A stretch of DNA of 64,000 bases from the NCBI GenBank assembly GCA_036768485.1, contig JAVLUZ010000191.1, forward strand, positions 248,001 through 312,000, given 5' to 3'. This stretch comes from Mermis nigrescens. Lineage: Eukaryota > Nematoda > Enoplea > Mermithida > Mermithidae. The translations under genes were made by a program, and so were the position numbers. Numbering within the stretch: the stretch's first letter is position 1; each line of letters starts with the position of its first letter. The notes beneath the pieces are model-generated. The model worked only from the letters and a program-made list of their open reading frames with translations, was not told the origin of the DNA and searched no databases. This document shows positions 1-11,460 of this stretch, piece after piece.

Positions 1-82
1 TCGCGAATCTCCTAATGGTTCCAGAGATATAGGACTTCAAAAATTTTGCCTCCCAAAATAAAATCCTGGTTACGCCCCTACT
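1..82. repeat. End of a hAT-like repeat, cut by the window edge
   Basis: The segment ends in a sequence reading 'cctggttacgcccc', which matches the terminal motif (CAGGGGCGTAGC and its reverse complement) of several repeats elsewhere in the window that have 8-bp target duplications. The other end lies outside the window. Bases 83-667 show no gene. Confidence 0.3.
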
Positions 83-666
83 TTTCGGTATTACATTCTC
101 GGCATATATTCATATCATTCATCATGCATAGGTGGAAATAAGAGTGAATCCGAAAGATTATATCAAGCAATAGCACGTAGCATGTACCTCGCTCTACCGC
201 ATCAAAAAACCTTTTGACTATATGAGGGTGTCGGAGGCTGTAAAACTTTCTCGTGACTTTTTTATAATGGACAGTTGGTGAGACACATTGAAAAATAAGA
301 TGGGCTCTTAAACAAATTTCCCTTTACCGAAAAATCTTTCGCTTTTCAAACCTTAATTTTCTGAAGCTTCAGACCCCAAACCCTACCATTTATGATTGTG
401 ACGATTTCCGACTTTGCGACCTTTCTTAAGCCACTCAAAATACCTTTTTGACAAGAGAAAATGATGCAGCACGATCTTGAAATGTATGTCATCTCATGCG
501 TACACACGGCCAAAAGTTCCGGGAGGAGGGGTAGACCGAGTTTTCGGGGGGGGTGGGTAAATGAATAAAATGAATACTTAACTTTGCTACTTTAGCGTCA
601 AATTTTAATACTTAATTCGTTCTATTTTTTTATACTTAATGAATTTTTAAAACAAATAAAAACAAA

Positions 667-667
<1 letters not shown>

Positions 668-701
<34 letters not shown>
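668..701. repeat. (TA)n microsatellite
   Basis: An uninterrupted run of AT dinucleotides. It is followed at once by a GC-rich hairpin-like motif (ctgcccggcgttgcccggg, around 711-729), a layout often seen at the edge of short non-LTR-type repeats in invertebrates. Confidence 0.9.
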
Positions 702-702
<1 letters not shown>

Positions 703-779
703 TAGTTGAGCTGCCCGGCGTTGCCCGGGCTGAACTTAGGCCTGATAGCTATATGGAATTAATATGTCTCTTGTATTTT

Positions 780-1170
780 TTATTTTTCAAGACTTTTGAT
801 GTTTTTGGGATATTTCTGAAAAAATTGTTGGTACAAACCATATTTTATTTTTTGGATTTTTTAAAATGTCTTTTGTCAACCATTTTTTTGATCAAATCCA
901 TATTTTTGACGTTACAGAATGGGTTTGAAAATTGTTTAGCCATAATCATATTTTTGATGTTTTGGGATGTTTTGAAAAATTTTTTCATCAAACCATATTT
1001 TTGATGTTTTAGGATGTTTTGGAAAATTTTTTTCATCAAACCCATATTTTTGATGTTTTGGGATGTTTTGGAAAATTTTTTCGTCAAACCATATTTTTGA
1101 TGTTTTAGGATGTTTTGAAAAATTTTTTCGGTCAAACCATATTTTTGACGTTTTAAAAATTTTACGTTTG
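780..1170. repeat. Minisatellite, unit about 48 bp
   Basis: At least four good units are visible from about 946, each containing 'atatttttgatgtttt', 'ggatgttttg' and 'aaaattttttc', then 'tcaaacc'. More diverged units extend back to about 780. Units alternate ttttAGGatg and ttttGGGatg, a possible higher-order pattern. The repetitive reading frames seen here on both strands are by-products of the repeat. Confidence 0.85.
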
Positions 1171-1199
1171 TTGTAGCAAAGGGTGTCATATATCACGTG

Positions 1200-1610
1200 A
1201 TATGTTATAGCTGATGGTATCTCCTATCTTATATCACTGCATGTTATGGCACAGACAGGGTATCTATACCAAAACCTATCTTATAGCATTGCCTATCTCG
1301 TAGCACAGGGTATCTTATATCCCATACTATCTTATAACATTGCCTATCTTGCAGCTCGGGGTATCTTATATCACTTCCTATCTTATAGCATTGCCTATCT
1401 TGTAGCACGGGGTATCTTTTATAACGTTCTATCTTATAGCATTGCCTATCTTGTAGCACGGGGTCTTATATCACGTCCTATCTTATAGTATTGCCTATCC
1501 TGTAGCACAGAGTATCTTATATCACGTCTTATCTTATAGCATTGCTTATCTTGTTGCACATAGTATCTCATACCATGCCTATCTTATAAAATTGCCTATG
1601 TTATAGCATC
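1200..1610. repeat. Minisatellite, unit about 50 bp
   Basis: About seven to eight copies of a unit containing 'tatcttatagcattgcctatc', 'ttgtagcacggggtatc' and 'ttatatcacgtcc'. It directly follows the 48-bp minisatellite but its unit is unrelated. The open frames on both strands translate to repetitive peptides and are not genes. Confidence 0.85.
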
Positions 1611-1992
1611 ATTTGGTTAAACCCGTATTTTGATGTTTCACAGTGCCGACCAATGCTATAACATATAACAATGTACATAGTGTCGCCAGGCATGCTCCTC
1701 TTGGCCGGGGTATCCCTATACAAACAGTATAAACTAATTTTTGAAAAAAATAGCAAAAAATCGGCCATCTCCCGAAATCGTGGAGGCTTACAGCACAGGG
1801 GCCAAACCCTGCTCCCTCCCTGCCCAGGGCCAATGGGTGCGTTTGTCAAAATTTCAAGATCGCTACGGCTCCTTCCCCCATTGGACCGACCTCGGCTCAA
1901 AATATCAGCCCACCAAATTTCATTGGGCCGGAGCCAGCCCGGCACAAACATACATACATACAAACAAACAAACTTTCAAAAAAATATATAGT

Positions 1993-2047
<55 letters not shown>
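1993..2047. repeat. (TA)n microsatellite
   Basis: A pure AT dinucleotide run of about 54 bp. The Ile-Tyr repeat frames across it are artefacts. Confidence 0.9.
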
Positions 2048-2048
<1 letters not shown>

Positions 2049-2051
2049 GAA

Positions 2052-2325
2052 AATAGCAAAGAAAAATGCTGCGATGGCACAAAAAGAGACGAATATACTT
2101 GGGATTGTTGATTATTAAGAATGTAAAAGGAGGGGACTAGGAAAAAGCTACCTATGTACATATATATGCCTAAAGTCGCAAAATATACTAAAAATCAGAC
2201 TTTCTCTAAGCAACGCAAAAATCAAAGTATATTCTGCGGCCTGCAGATTGAAATAAATTATTGAATTGGAAAACGATTTAAAAAGCAGCAAGTTAGCTAT
2301 GCAGTAGCTATGGGAAAGTAAAGAT
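2052..2325. repeat. Single arm of the foldback family seen at 36.5-37.3 kb
   Basis: The segment runs from 'atagcaaagaaaaatgctgcg' to 'agctatgcagtagctatggg'. It matches the right arm of the 36521-37322 element in reverse complement over about 245 bp and its left arm directly over about 175 bp. It lies just beyond the last visible exon of the Sm-B gene. Confidence 0.7.
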
Positions 2326-2469
2326 GGAGTAAACTAGGGGCGAGTTTGTGAGCCTATTGAATGAAATAGTAAACATCGATAATCTGTCTTTTTTCCTTGC
2401 CAAGAATGTCGTTACTCGTTTCTCACCATAATAAATCACGTCAACAGATGAATGCAAATAAAAACTTAC

Positions 2470-5022
2470 GTCCCTTGCTGGTGGCCCTTCAACAGTCATG
2501 CTGACGATATGCTCGCCGCGGATAATGATGAATCCCAATGAACGTTTTTCCTCTCTTTCTGACGCCTTCCCCGGCTTTGACTTGATTCTTCGGAATTCTT
2601 CGCATTCGGCCAGTATGACATTCATATGTTTGTCAAAAGCTGTAGGTTTGGTAAAAAAAGGTAAAATAAGAGATAAAAGCAGGTTTTAATGAAGAAATCA
2701 ATCGATCAGTCGTTTTAAAAGTAAACATAAATCAGATAGCCAAGAAGACCGATTTGAGAAACAAACAAAGATCCTCAAATATCATTTTTAATGTTAACCT
2801 TGTTCAGTGATCGAGCCGGTCCCCGACCCCGGCCCCCGGCCCCGGCCGGGGCAAATTTTGAAAATAGCCGGGGCCGGGGTTTTGCTTTTCATGCTTGAAT
2901 TGAATTATAAAAGCGGGCAGACACTCTTTTACTACTCATAAAAAGCTGCAAAGAATAGTAGTCAATTTTATAATCTAAAGCACCCTGCACATAGACACAA
3001 ACGTGCACCAACATAAAATCATTCGTTTCTATGCATGAACATTGTTTCATCTACATACATCAGTTCAATCCAACCAGCTTGTATTTCCAAGTCTTGTATT
3101 TCCGAGGAAATACCAGCCGCTAAGTAACTGAATAATTTATTTTTTAGTAGTAATCCTATATTAGATTTATTTTTTAACTTACTATACTAGTATAATACTG
3201 TCACGGCCATGGTAGGGGTGCTGAACACATTTTAGGCAACACTAACTTTTCAAAGTTTACAAAATTTGGACACTATATTTGAGAAGCACAGCACTTTTTA
3301 TCACAGCTCAACAATTTACTGCTAGAATAGTTTCAGTAACATTTTTATTCAGATGCTTGCTCAAAAAGTTGCAAAGCGCAAATGTTCCAGGTTTGGGAAC
3401 CCTGCGAACTGAATTGATTTCGAAAGTCGAGCAATATTTTTACGGCGACGACAACCGCGACCATTTCAAATCAATTGAACAAAATGTCCTATATAGCGTG
3501 GCTACCTTGTTGGATCCCCGGTTCAAAAAAAAGGTGAAAATAAATAAAATTAAACTTTAAAAAGAATATAGATTATGCATTTTTGTATCACTGCATGGGA
3601 CGTATAACACATATAGCTGCAGAAACGAAAATTGGAAAAATTTAAATTAAAAACATATTCAATGACTCTTTGGTTATGTACACAAATAAAAAATTATAGT
3701 ATTTTATCATATTTAGGGATTTTCGACACCAGATAAAGCGGACGAAGCCGAGTTACAGTTGACTAAGCTGGTTCGAGAAATGCTGGCGAAACCGGTTTCC
3801 AAAGTCAGCTCACCTAAACCTAAGAAAAACCTGCCAACGTCATCCAATTTTTCAAGGTAACCTTTTTCTTCATATAGAAACATTAATATACTAGCCTAGA
3901 GAAAACGATTGCTAAAGATTTAAAATTTATTGTATATGCTGTTTGCTGTTTCTTCTGATGGTTAAAGGCTCGGCAGATGAGCTTAGTTATAAATTTCCCC
4001 ATATTTATTCCTAATTAAGAGATGTACAAAAGTATTTTAATTGAGGCTGTTCGAATGTATGGATGATAGCAGTAGCGACGAGCAAGACGGTTTAAGTAAT
4101 GAAGATGCACACGGTTCGGATACATACACCCAAGCCAAATCGTTGGTTGATGGCTACCTAAAAGAAAACAGAATCTCCTACGACGATTGTCCGCTACTTT
4201 TTTGGAAAGTCAACCGAGCAAGATATCCAGAAATGGCAATTGTAAGTACAAAAAATTTCCATTGTTGTTGTATATGAAAGCCGTATTTAAGATCGACACA
4301 CCATGAATTTTAAATCATATAAATTTCAGTCAAAAGAAACTATTTGAAAATTACTCGTAGTTGAAAATTAAATTAGAAAACAGTTTTAACATGTTGATAA
4401 AAATCATAAATTACTACAACCCAGTAAAAATCAACTTTTTTGGATTCTCGTGATATTACATGAGATGCCAAATTATATCACAATGGATATGAACATTTTT
4501 TAGCTGGCTCAGAAGTATCTTTCGCCGCCAATCGGTTCTGTCGCTAGTGAAAGGGAGTTTAAAACAGCACGTGACATAGCGAATGGCAAGCGAAACAGGC
4601 TGAAAGCAATGAACGTTCAAAGGCTTCTGTTTCTGAAGCACAACTTGAAAGCTGTCGGCTACAAAACGGTGTCATTACCAGAACCCGATGAAAGTGACGA
4701 AAAATGCGAAGATGAAAGTCAAGACAGCGATAACGATAGCATTTCTGATGAACAACTGTAAATGTTAAATGTAATGATTGAATAAAATATTGTTGACGTT
4801 GCTTGGTGACTAGTGTAATTATAATAAGTATGTTGCGATATCGTATGTAAATACATCATACTTAGTATGGTATTAGCTATATAGTCAAATTTTTACCCCG
4901 GCCCCGGCGCAAATTTGATCCCCGGCCCCGGCCCCCGGCCGGGGCTAAAAAGATTACCCCGGCTCGATCACTGACCTTGTTTGTACCTACTAAGTCATTC
5001 AGCTAACAATGCATAAATAATG

Positions 5023-5092
<70 letters not shown>

Positions 5093-8000
5093 TGATCATA
5101 ATATGAAATAAATAAATAAATAAATAGAATAGTAAAATAAAAATATGAAATAATACTACCAACCAACAATATAATCTAACAATTATAGGTAACTCAACAC
5201 AGGGATATGAAAATAGAGAAACTGACCAGACAGATTTTCGATCTTTTGTATACCCTTGAATTTTTGTTCGATTTTCATGTTTTCGTTCATTAGGGCTTTT
5301 CCTGTGCACTTAAGAATTTAGAAAGACCATGCATAACATTAAAAAGCGGGAGTTCGGAGAGTTTTAACCCCAGAAAAGTTTTTACTCCCTAACCCGGAAA
5401 TTTTTCATCCCCTTATACTATTCGCGCTTTTCCAAGTTTCCAAAAATTCGTAGAAAAGGTGTTATTTTAAGCATTTTACCTACCTGTTTGCTCAAGAATG
5501 TCAAACGACGCTTCGCACCATATACTCGTTTTTTACTATATTTTGTTCAATTTCTTCGAATTTCTCTGGATTTTTTGAAATTGTTTAAAAATCTTTTTAG
5601 GCTCTAGACAGTTTTTTCCACCATTTTTTGAACCCAAAAATGTACGCTAAAATTTCATCCACTCCCCATTATTTCCATGCTGTGCATGTCTGAAAAAGAC
5701 CTACAAGAAAACTCAAACGTTATGATTTTTTATCCCGCCTCGATTTTCGAAAAAGCAAAAATCGTGCTTTTTTGTGCCTGTTTTAGGAATTTTTGCCGTG
5801 TTTAAACGTAACTTATCCCTCCCCTAAAATAACCTACCAGACCACCCCTCAAAAAATTTAGGACCGTTACACCTACGTGAACCTACACCTATTACTAAGG
5901 AATGCGGTATCCGTTTGGAACCAGGAAAGCTGTTGACTTAAGGTATTAAAATTCGGCAAATTGCCCTAATTCAGCTTTATCGTTTTGGACTTTTTAGCGA
6001 TCTTATACGCAACGGCCAAACAACGCAATTTTTCCAAAAATCGGTGGGCGTAGAAATTTTTTGGCTCTTTCGATAAAACGATGCCAATATTCATGCATTT
6101 CCTTACCTTTCCAAAATTATTTTTGGTCTAAGGGGGCGGCCGCCCCCCTGCCTACGCCCATGTAATAATATATGTATGTAATGTACGTACACCTCATGGT
6201 CTTCCTCACGCGCACGCATGCTAAAATTATAATATAGACTCGATTCGCCGCTAAAATTACCTTTGAAATAGCCGACGAAAGTTCGCGAATCTTGAAGCGT
6301 CAGTCGCATACGAAAATTCAAGTGCTGGCTCATTTTATTATTTTGCGAGATAGTCTGAAAGTAAACAAGCAGTAAATATGTACGAATTGCGAAGTAGATC
6401 AAAATCTTGGCAACGTTTTTGAAAGTGTCCTACCGTCCATGTTATATATATGTACAAACAAATGAGGTGCTCAAGTTTTTGTAAATAATTTATATCGCCA
6501 AGTGATGCATCTGCTCGCTCTTTTTCCAGTAGATACCTACCTCATTCCTGAAATTATTGACCTTAACAGAAATATTAACCAGACATGCACAGCATGGAAA
6601 TTGTGGGGGAGGTGAAACCAAACATTCTTCTACATTGCCTTTTTGGGCTAAAAACGGTAGCTACCAGACATGCACAGCGTGGGAATTCTGAGGAGTGAAA
6701 TTTTGAAGTGCCTTTTTCGAAGCTAAAAAATGGAGGGTATGCATCAAAACATCGTTTTCCGGCGTTTCTGACGATGCACTATCGTTAAGAGCACAAAAAC
6801 TAAAAAATCAAAACAAATCAAAACAACTCAAACAAATTGAACAAACATAGTCAAAACATGAGTTGGCACTTTTGAGCAACTAGATGGCTAAGAACGCTTA
6901 AAAAGCACCTTTCCTACGAATTTTTGGAAATTTTAAGAAAGTTTCGAAAAATCGCGATTTCTGGGGGTCAAAAATGTTCTGGAGAGGGGTGGGGTGAAAA
7001 TTTTTTGTGAGGGGAAACCAGCCAGACCCCATCCCCAAGATCATGCACGAAGGCTTAGTGTCAAAAACATCGTTTTTTGGCGTTTCTGACAATGCTGTTC
7101 TATCTTTCTGGAACATAAGAAGTAAAAACATTTAAAAATTGCGAAAAAATATCAAATAAATTCAAATAAATTGAATATATAGTCAAAAAGTGAATGATGG
7201 GGCGAAGCGCCGGAAGCATTACAATGAGCAAACAGACAGCTAAAAACGTTAAAAACAGCTCATTTTCTACGATTTTTTTTTAAATTACGACTATGGTGAA
7301 AAAATTTTTGGGGGCAAAAACCTTTCTGGGAAGTGACAACCTTCAAAGATCCTCCCAAATCACGTATATACATATTAAATCATCAATGACCGGTAAAAAA
7401 TTTGTTCTTACAATTCCCAAGATGTTTAACAATGAATGGAGAAAACTAATATATTGGTGAGCTAAGTAAGAAAATTTCGACACCCAGAACAGAAAAGTTC
7501 AAGATTTAAATCTTATTTCCCCATAAAGTTTTTTATTTTTGTCCGAGCGATTCATGTCTTTGTACAAGTAAAAAGACCTTATACAAATAGAAAAATATGC
7601 AATAAAATAGATAATAAGCCTGATTATTGTACACAAAATGAAAGATAAACTAGTCAGATTTTCATTGAAAATCGCAACAATCATCGGAATAGAAACGTTT
7701 TTTCTCAAAGAATTTTATTACTCAATTTTTTACTCATTTTTGCTCATTTCTTCACTTTCAGCCTTATCTTTATTGAACACATACTACTATTCATTCTATG
7801 ACAAAACTCGAAGACAAATCTATAAAACCAAGTTCTGTTAATGAAGCAAGCCGAAAAAGTCGTCCTGGATGCAAAGAAAAAGGAAAACATAGACGAACAA
7901 AAGAGGGTGATAAGTATATTATATTCAACGTCAATTAAGTTTGCAAAAGTGTATTATTTGAATACAAAAGCGTTTTTATGTATATTTTTTATATCTTCAT

Positions 8001-8159
8001 GTTAAAAAGAAATTTAAAATACTAATCGAAAAATTTTTAATTTTGCTTCTTTTCAGACAATATATAAGCTATAACTACCAATATCCTCGATTCATTAAAC
8101 ATACATGCATATTTTACTTATTGTTTTGAAATAACGCAAAAACGAGTCGTTACTCACCA
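2470..8159 (-). CDS. Small nuclear ribonucleoprotein Sm-B/B' (partial; C-terminal tail off the window)
   Basis: Sm-B is one of the seven Sm ring proteins that bind the Sm site of spliceosomal U snRNAs in the nucleus. Three minus-strand exons join in phase. The first ends exactly at the start codon (ATG 8159-8157, then a GTGAGT donor). The second is 6354-6261 (acceptor CTTTCAG, donor GTAATT). The third is 2639-2470 (acceptor CTACAG, donor GTAAGT). The 89 residues give the whole Sm fold: Sm1 around [21 protein letters not shown] and Sm2 around [14 protein letters not shown]. The start MTISQNNKM and the run LAECEEFR are typical of metazoan, especially nematode, Sm-B. The Pro/Gly/Met/Arg-rich tail should follow but no exon for it is visible in 1-2469. 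A hAT transposon occupies much of the second intron. Confidence 0.9.
2805..4973 (+). mobile_element. hAT transposon with 8-bp target duplication, in an Sm-B intron
   Basis: The element has inverted ends CAGTGATCGAGCCGG and CCGGCTCGATCACTG, flanked by the 8-bp direct repeat ACCTTGTT (2797-2804 and 4974-4981), as expected for hAT insertion. Just inside each end lie GC-rich blocks made of repeated CCCCGG (2820-2880 and 4895-4960), in sharp contrast to the AT-rich surroundings. It carries the C-terminal part of a hAT transposase on the plus strand, antisense to the host Sm-B gene. At 2169 bp with no visible N-terminal transposase region, it is probably an internally deleted copy. Confidence 0.9.
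3353..4761 (+). CDS. hAT transposase, C-terminal half, four exons
   Basis: Four exons join in phase: 3353-3533, 3717-3856, 4046-4241 and 4504-4761. Donors and acceptors are GT and AG (GTGAAA, GTAACC, GTAAGT; TTTAG, TTGAG, TTTTAG). The first visible exon contains the catalytic-core motif [11 protein letters not shown]. The third has [15 protein letters not shown]. The last has the hAT dimerisation motif [22 protein letters not shown] followed by [11 protein letters not shown] and an acidic tail rich in Asp, Glu and Ser. The BED zinc finger and the first part of the RNase H-like domain are not visible between the left terminus and 3353, so no active transposase is expected. The open frames have no stops. 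The protein is related to host 'zinc finger BED domain-containing' genes, but the flanking termini show it is a transposon. Confidence 0.85.
5018..5130. repeat. (AAT)n and (AAAT)n microsatellites
   Basis: About 24 ATA/AAT trinucleotide units from 5018 to 5088, then a short (AAAT)n run near 5106-5127. This lies in the second intron of the Sm-B gene, just right of the hAT insertion. Confidence 0.9.
6590..7350. repeat. Dispersed repeat family, two adjacent copies
   Basis: Two diverged copies (about 6660-6990 and 7010-7345) share blocks such as 'aaacatcgttttttggcgtttctgac', 'gaacataag', 'caaataaattgaa' and 'gctaaaaacgtt'. The same blocks recur at 30280-30560 and 30900-31250 inside a paramyosin intron. 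The unit is about 300 bp and non-coding. It lies in the Sm-B introns. Confidence 0.65.
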
Positions 8160-8582
8160 TTTTGCTCTAGATTCTGATAAACAGATTGAACGCAAACGTA
8201 TGACCCTCGTAAATTTCGGCAGAATATATCAAGCAGTCGGAGATGTCAAAAACTAGACAAATGATCTTTGAATAAAAAATGAAACAGGTTTTAATTAATT
8301 TAACAACCACTCCATGTTCTGATCGATCAGATTGAGTGTCACAGGCCTTTTCCTCATTTTTTAGAAAGAAAAAGCGCATGTTTTAAATTAGATACATAAA
8401 TACTAAATGCCATTCCTAAAATTCAATCGCTCATGATCACAAAAATACCTTTATGAAAAGAATAATACTATGTAAGTTGAACTTTATCACTTGAATTCTT
8501 TATTATTGCCAAAAAATGTCCAAGGTAAGGTGAACTTTGACAGCGGGTAATTTTGACAGGGTTTTATTATTTTGCACCTACG

Positions 8583-8972
8583 ACACGGTTTTTTATATTC
8601 GGCAAAGATTTTTCCCGATGTACAAAGACTTTGCAGGACCGTATACAAAGATTTTTGGAAAGACAAAACCGTAAAAAGGCCTGAAATCCCTGAAAGTTTT
8701 AGGCGCTTCGCGCCGAAATGAGTAGTTGTCTGTCCTATATACCTTTATATTGGCAGAATTTGCATTACAATGGAAAAATGTCAAATTTATCGGTGCTTCG
8801 CGTCGTTTCGAGACAATTTTAGTAATTTTGGCGTCAGAATCCCCGAAATCAGTTAAAATATCCTGCCAAAGGTAGAAAAACCCTGTTTTAACACACTGAA
8901 ATTGCTAATGCACCATATCATGGTACCCGAAAATTTGCATGTACAAACGGACCTTGTACAAAAAACACTGAC
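8583..8972. mobile_element. MITE, copy of the 44867-45306 element
   Basis: The segment matches 44867-45306 over almost its full length, sharing 'aaagatttttcccgatgtacaaagac', 'cgcttcgcgccgaaatgag' and the end 'tacaaaaaacactg'. It lies just upstream of the Sm-B start exon. Its flanks (acctacga and accgccaa) are only a weak match for an 8-bp duplication, which suggests an older insertion than the other copy. Confidence 0.7.
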
Positions 8973-10110
8973 CGCCAACAATATCTACAAGAGATAATCA
9001 AGTGGTTTTTCTGCATTTTCTTTCACAATTTTTCTTCTAACCACCCTAGGAATTTCAGTCTGATTCAAGTTGTTTCATATTTTAACTACTATCATCCATG
9101 TAAGAGGGGGTGGGGGATCCCCCATCCAAAGTCGGACGTCCTCCATCTCCCCAAAGCCAGAAAATTTCGACCCTCCTCCCGATTGTTAGAGAAAATCGAA
9201 TTTTTGGCCGCTTTCAGGTGTTTTTTGGCCGTTTTTGGCCAAAAATTTGAGGTCATATACCCCCTCTTAATGGCCGGGGGCCCGTCTCCCAAAACTTTGA
9301 ACCGTTATGTATGGCTGATATCTTCATTTTTTCTAGGTCAGCGTCATTTCGGTACCTAAGGAGAATGGGACATCATATTCTTCTGAAATTTCTTAAGCTG
9401 CAGACAGGCTTCACAAAGGGGTAACTTTGATAGGTGGCGGGAAACATTGATAGGAGTGGGAAACTAAGATAAATGATAATCATAGTCAGTCTCATGGGTC
9501 CAGGCTTTTTGATATCACCTTACACTTTTTATGACTTACGTATTAACAGGCTGGGGCTGACATAAAAACGGACTGCTGGTGCCTTTCTGCTCTTAAGAGT
9601 GGCCGGTCTCATAAGTATCATAATCAATGTCACATCTATAGTGGGAAACTTTGATAGAAAATGAAAAAGATTTTGTTTCGGGAGGGGCACGACCAAAATT
9701 TTTTAAAACATGAGGGAGACCAAAGGATGAATTTTAGTGAAAGTCCAATGAAAACCGTCTCTTTTAGGAGAGGGGTTTGAGGTGGCGCGCCTAAGCGCCC
9801 CCCAGCAGGTTCCAAGGCAGAGGCCTGCAAAATTTTGTAAAAAAAGTAGGAGTAACTTAAGGATATGGCACTTTCAGAATACTAAGAAATAAACTTCAGA
9901 AAAGCGAATTTTTTCGCTCAGTACTTAAGACATGTTGAAAGAAAGCGAGGAAAAAAATTTCAAAAAAATTTCATCCGTCTACAATCAATATTACAAAAGC
10001 TATGGGTTTCGTTAATTAGCCTCCTCTTGACCTAAGCAAGCATCTTATCGACCTAAGTATTTGAAGATTCAAACACTGAATGCAGAATCACATGCAGATA
10101 CCCAATTCAC
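8973..10110. other. Intergenic sequence, no gene seen
   Basis: AT-rich, with G- and C-run blocks typical of the dispersed repeats here. Around 9640-9850 a stretch resembles the hAT-like element at 50.66-51.4 kb (shared 'gggaggggcac', 'ggcgcgcctaagcgcccccc'). I find no coding signature and no RNA gene. Confidence 0.5.
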
Positions 10111-10240
10111 GTCGATCTAAGCATCTATACATCGACCTAAGCATCTATACATCGACCTAAGCATCTATACATCGACCTAAGCATCTATGCATCAACCTAA
10201 GCATCTATACATCGACCTAAGCATCTATACATCGACCTGA
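10111..10240. repeat. 20-bp minisatellite, 6.5 copies
   Basis: The unit 'catctatacatcgacctaag' is repeated almost perfectly. Single substitutions (atgcatcaacc) mark one unit. The words 'cctaag' and 'taagcctaagcctaag' also occur just downstream (10289-10310), so the array may have grown from local sequence. Confidence 0.95.
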
Positions 10241-10729
10241 GCGGGAGCGACCTCTAGCTAAGCAGCTTAAAACACCTTTTCAAATATACTAAGCCTAAGC
10301 CTAAGTATAATTGAAGCAAAAACTTAGATTTTTGTATATCTTGTCAAGTGAAACCGAAAAAAACATGCAAAAAAATATGAAAATTTTTAAAGTTTTTTAA
10401 AATTTCAAAACAGCTTTTCGCGCCTTTTTCTTTCTTCTCCTTCATTGCTATGCTTCCTCCCGTAATTTCGGCCCATGTTATTTATTTCTGACAAATGTGT
10501 AAGTCCTTGGATCGAGCCGTCTAATTGTCCCACCCAACACTCAAATAGAGAGTTGCCTGCAACTTTGCAAGTATGGCTCAGATTTTCACCAAATTTTTTT
10601 CCGCGCTTCAATTTATCATGCTCTACCATTTTGACAAAAAAATTTTGGCATTCCACATTCGTTTTTGCTCCATTTCTAAGAGTATTATATTCGGCTAAAG
10701 TAGAGGAGATTGGAAAGTCGCAGAAAGTT

Positions 10730-11460
10730 ACGAGAAGGACATTTTCTAGCTGAGTTCAAGATGGGGAGTCCATATCTGAAAGAATCAGGTGGCGGTCGGC
10801 ATTATTGACCGAGTTACAGGCTGTTGAAGTTCATGTGTTTAAGGATAGGCGAAAAGTTAGCTCTGCTTTTGGGAATGTTTCAAATTAGTCTCCAAAGCGT
10901 CGGGGGCTGTAACTGAGCGGGATTACCAATGTCTTAGGCTTAGGCTTAGGTTATGTGCATTCACATTGATGCCAGCGCATGAGCTAAGCCTGAGATAAAT
11001 GGAGCAAAAATCGCGGAGCGAGCGAAGCGAGCGGAGCAATTTTTGCTCCATTTATGCCTTAGGCTTAGCCCATGTCTGGCACCAATCTGAATCCGCAAGC
11101 AATAGCTGTCGCCGCAAATTGAAAACTTAAAAATATCCCAAACGCCATTTTTTCCCATTTTTCGCCTATCCTTAAGCACGTGAACTTCAACTGCCTGTAA
11201 CTCGGCCAATAATGCCGACCGCCACCTAATTCTTTCACCTAACTTTGATTTATCTAGATATCTTGTGGGGCGCGCGTAAAACTTGTCATTTCATTGACTC
11301 GCATGTCCCTTTACTAATTCGTAATTGCATTTATTATATATCTTGTCACTTTGTATTTTAACAGTTGGTATTAGTAATAAAATTTTCTTTCTTCTTGAAA
11401 TTTTCTTTCTTCTATGAACTCCCCATCCCAGAGCCAGTTAGAAAATGTCCTTTTTTTGAA
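10730..11460. repeat. Foldback (long inverted repeat) element
   Basis: The left arm (about 10730-10855) recurs in reverse complement at about 11155-11240 and 11405-11455. Shared blocks are 'aggtggcggtcggcattattg', 'gttacaggc', 'gttcatgtg', 'aaggataggcgaaaa' and 'gaaggacattttctagctg'. The right arm is interrupted by about 160 bp. The centre holds 'taggcttaggcttagg' and 'gagcgagcgaagcgagcgg'. Non-coding, and a candidate strong hairpin. Confidence 0.75.

Larger units (their letters stand above)
702..1992. mobile_element. Possible non-autonomous retroelement filled with minisatellites
   Basis: The segment lies between two (TA)n runs. One edge has the GC-rich motif at 711-729. The other edge (about 1920-1980) has a CCCGGCACAAACATACATACATA-type stretch of short 4-bp repeats. 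That pairing resembles widespread short non-LTR-derived repeats, but I see no coding capacity and no target duplication. Two minisatellites (780-1170 and 1200-1600) lie inside. The assignment is inference. Confidence 0.25.

Noticed and set aside
845..1488. Frames with repeated peptides such as QDRQCYKI or KHQKYGL
   Set aside because: They are translations of the two minisatellites, open on both strands because the unit length happens to avoid stops.
4041..4761. A domesticated hAT host gene rather than a transposon
   Set aside because: Perfect 8-bp duplications and inverted ends at 2805 and 4973 bound it, and the N-terminal half is missing.
7638..7920. A 67-residue hydrophobic frame followed by a Lys-rich frame (start 7797)
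   Set aside because: It lies inside an Sm-B intron. Frames do not join with convincing splice sites and I recognise no family. It might be a nested gene, but the evidence is too weak.
10111..10240. CRISPR-like short regular repeat
   Set aside because: The 20-bp units are contiguous with no unique spacers, and the organism is a eukaryote.
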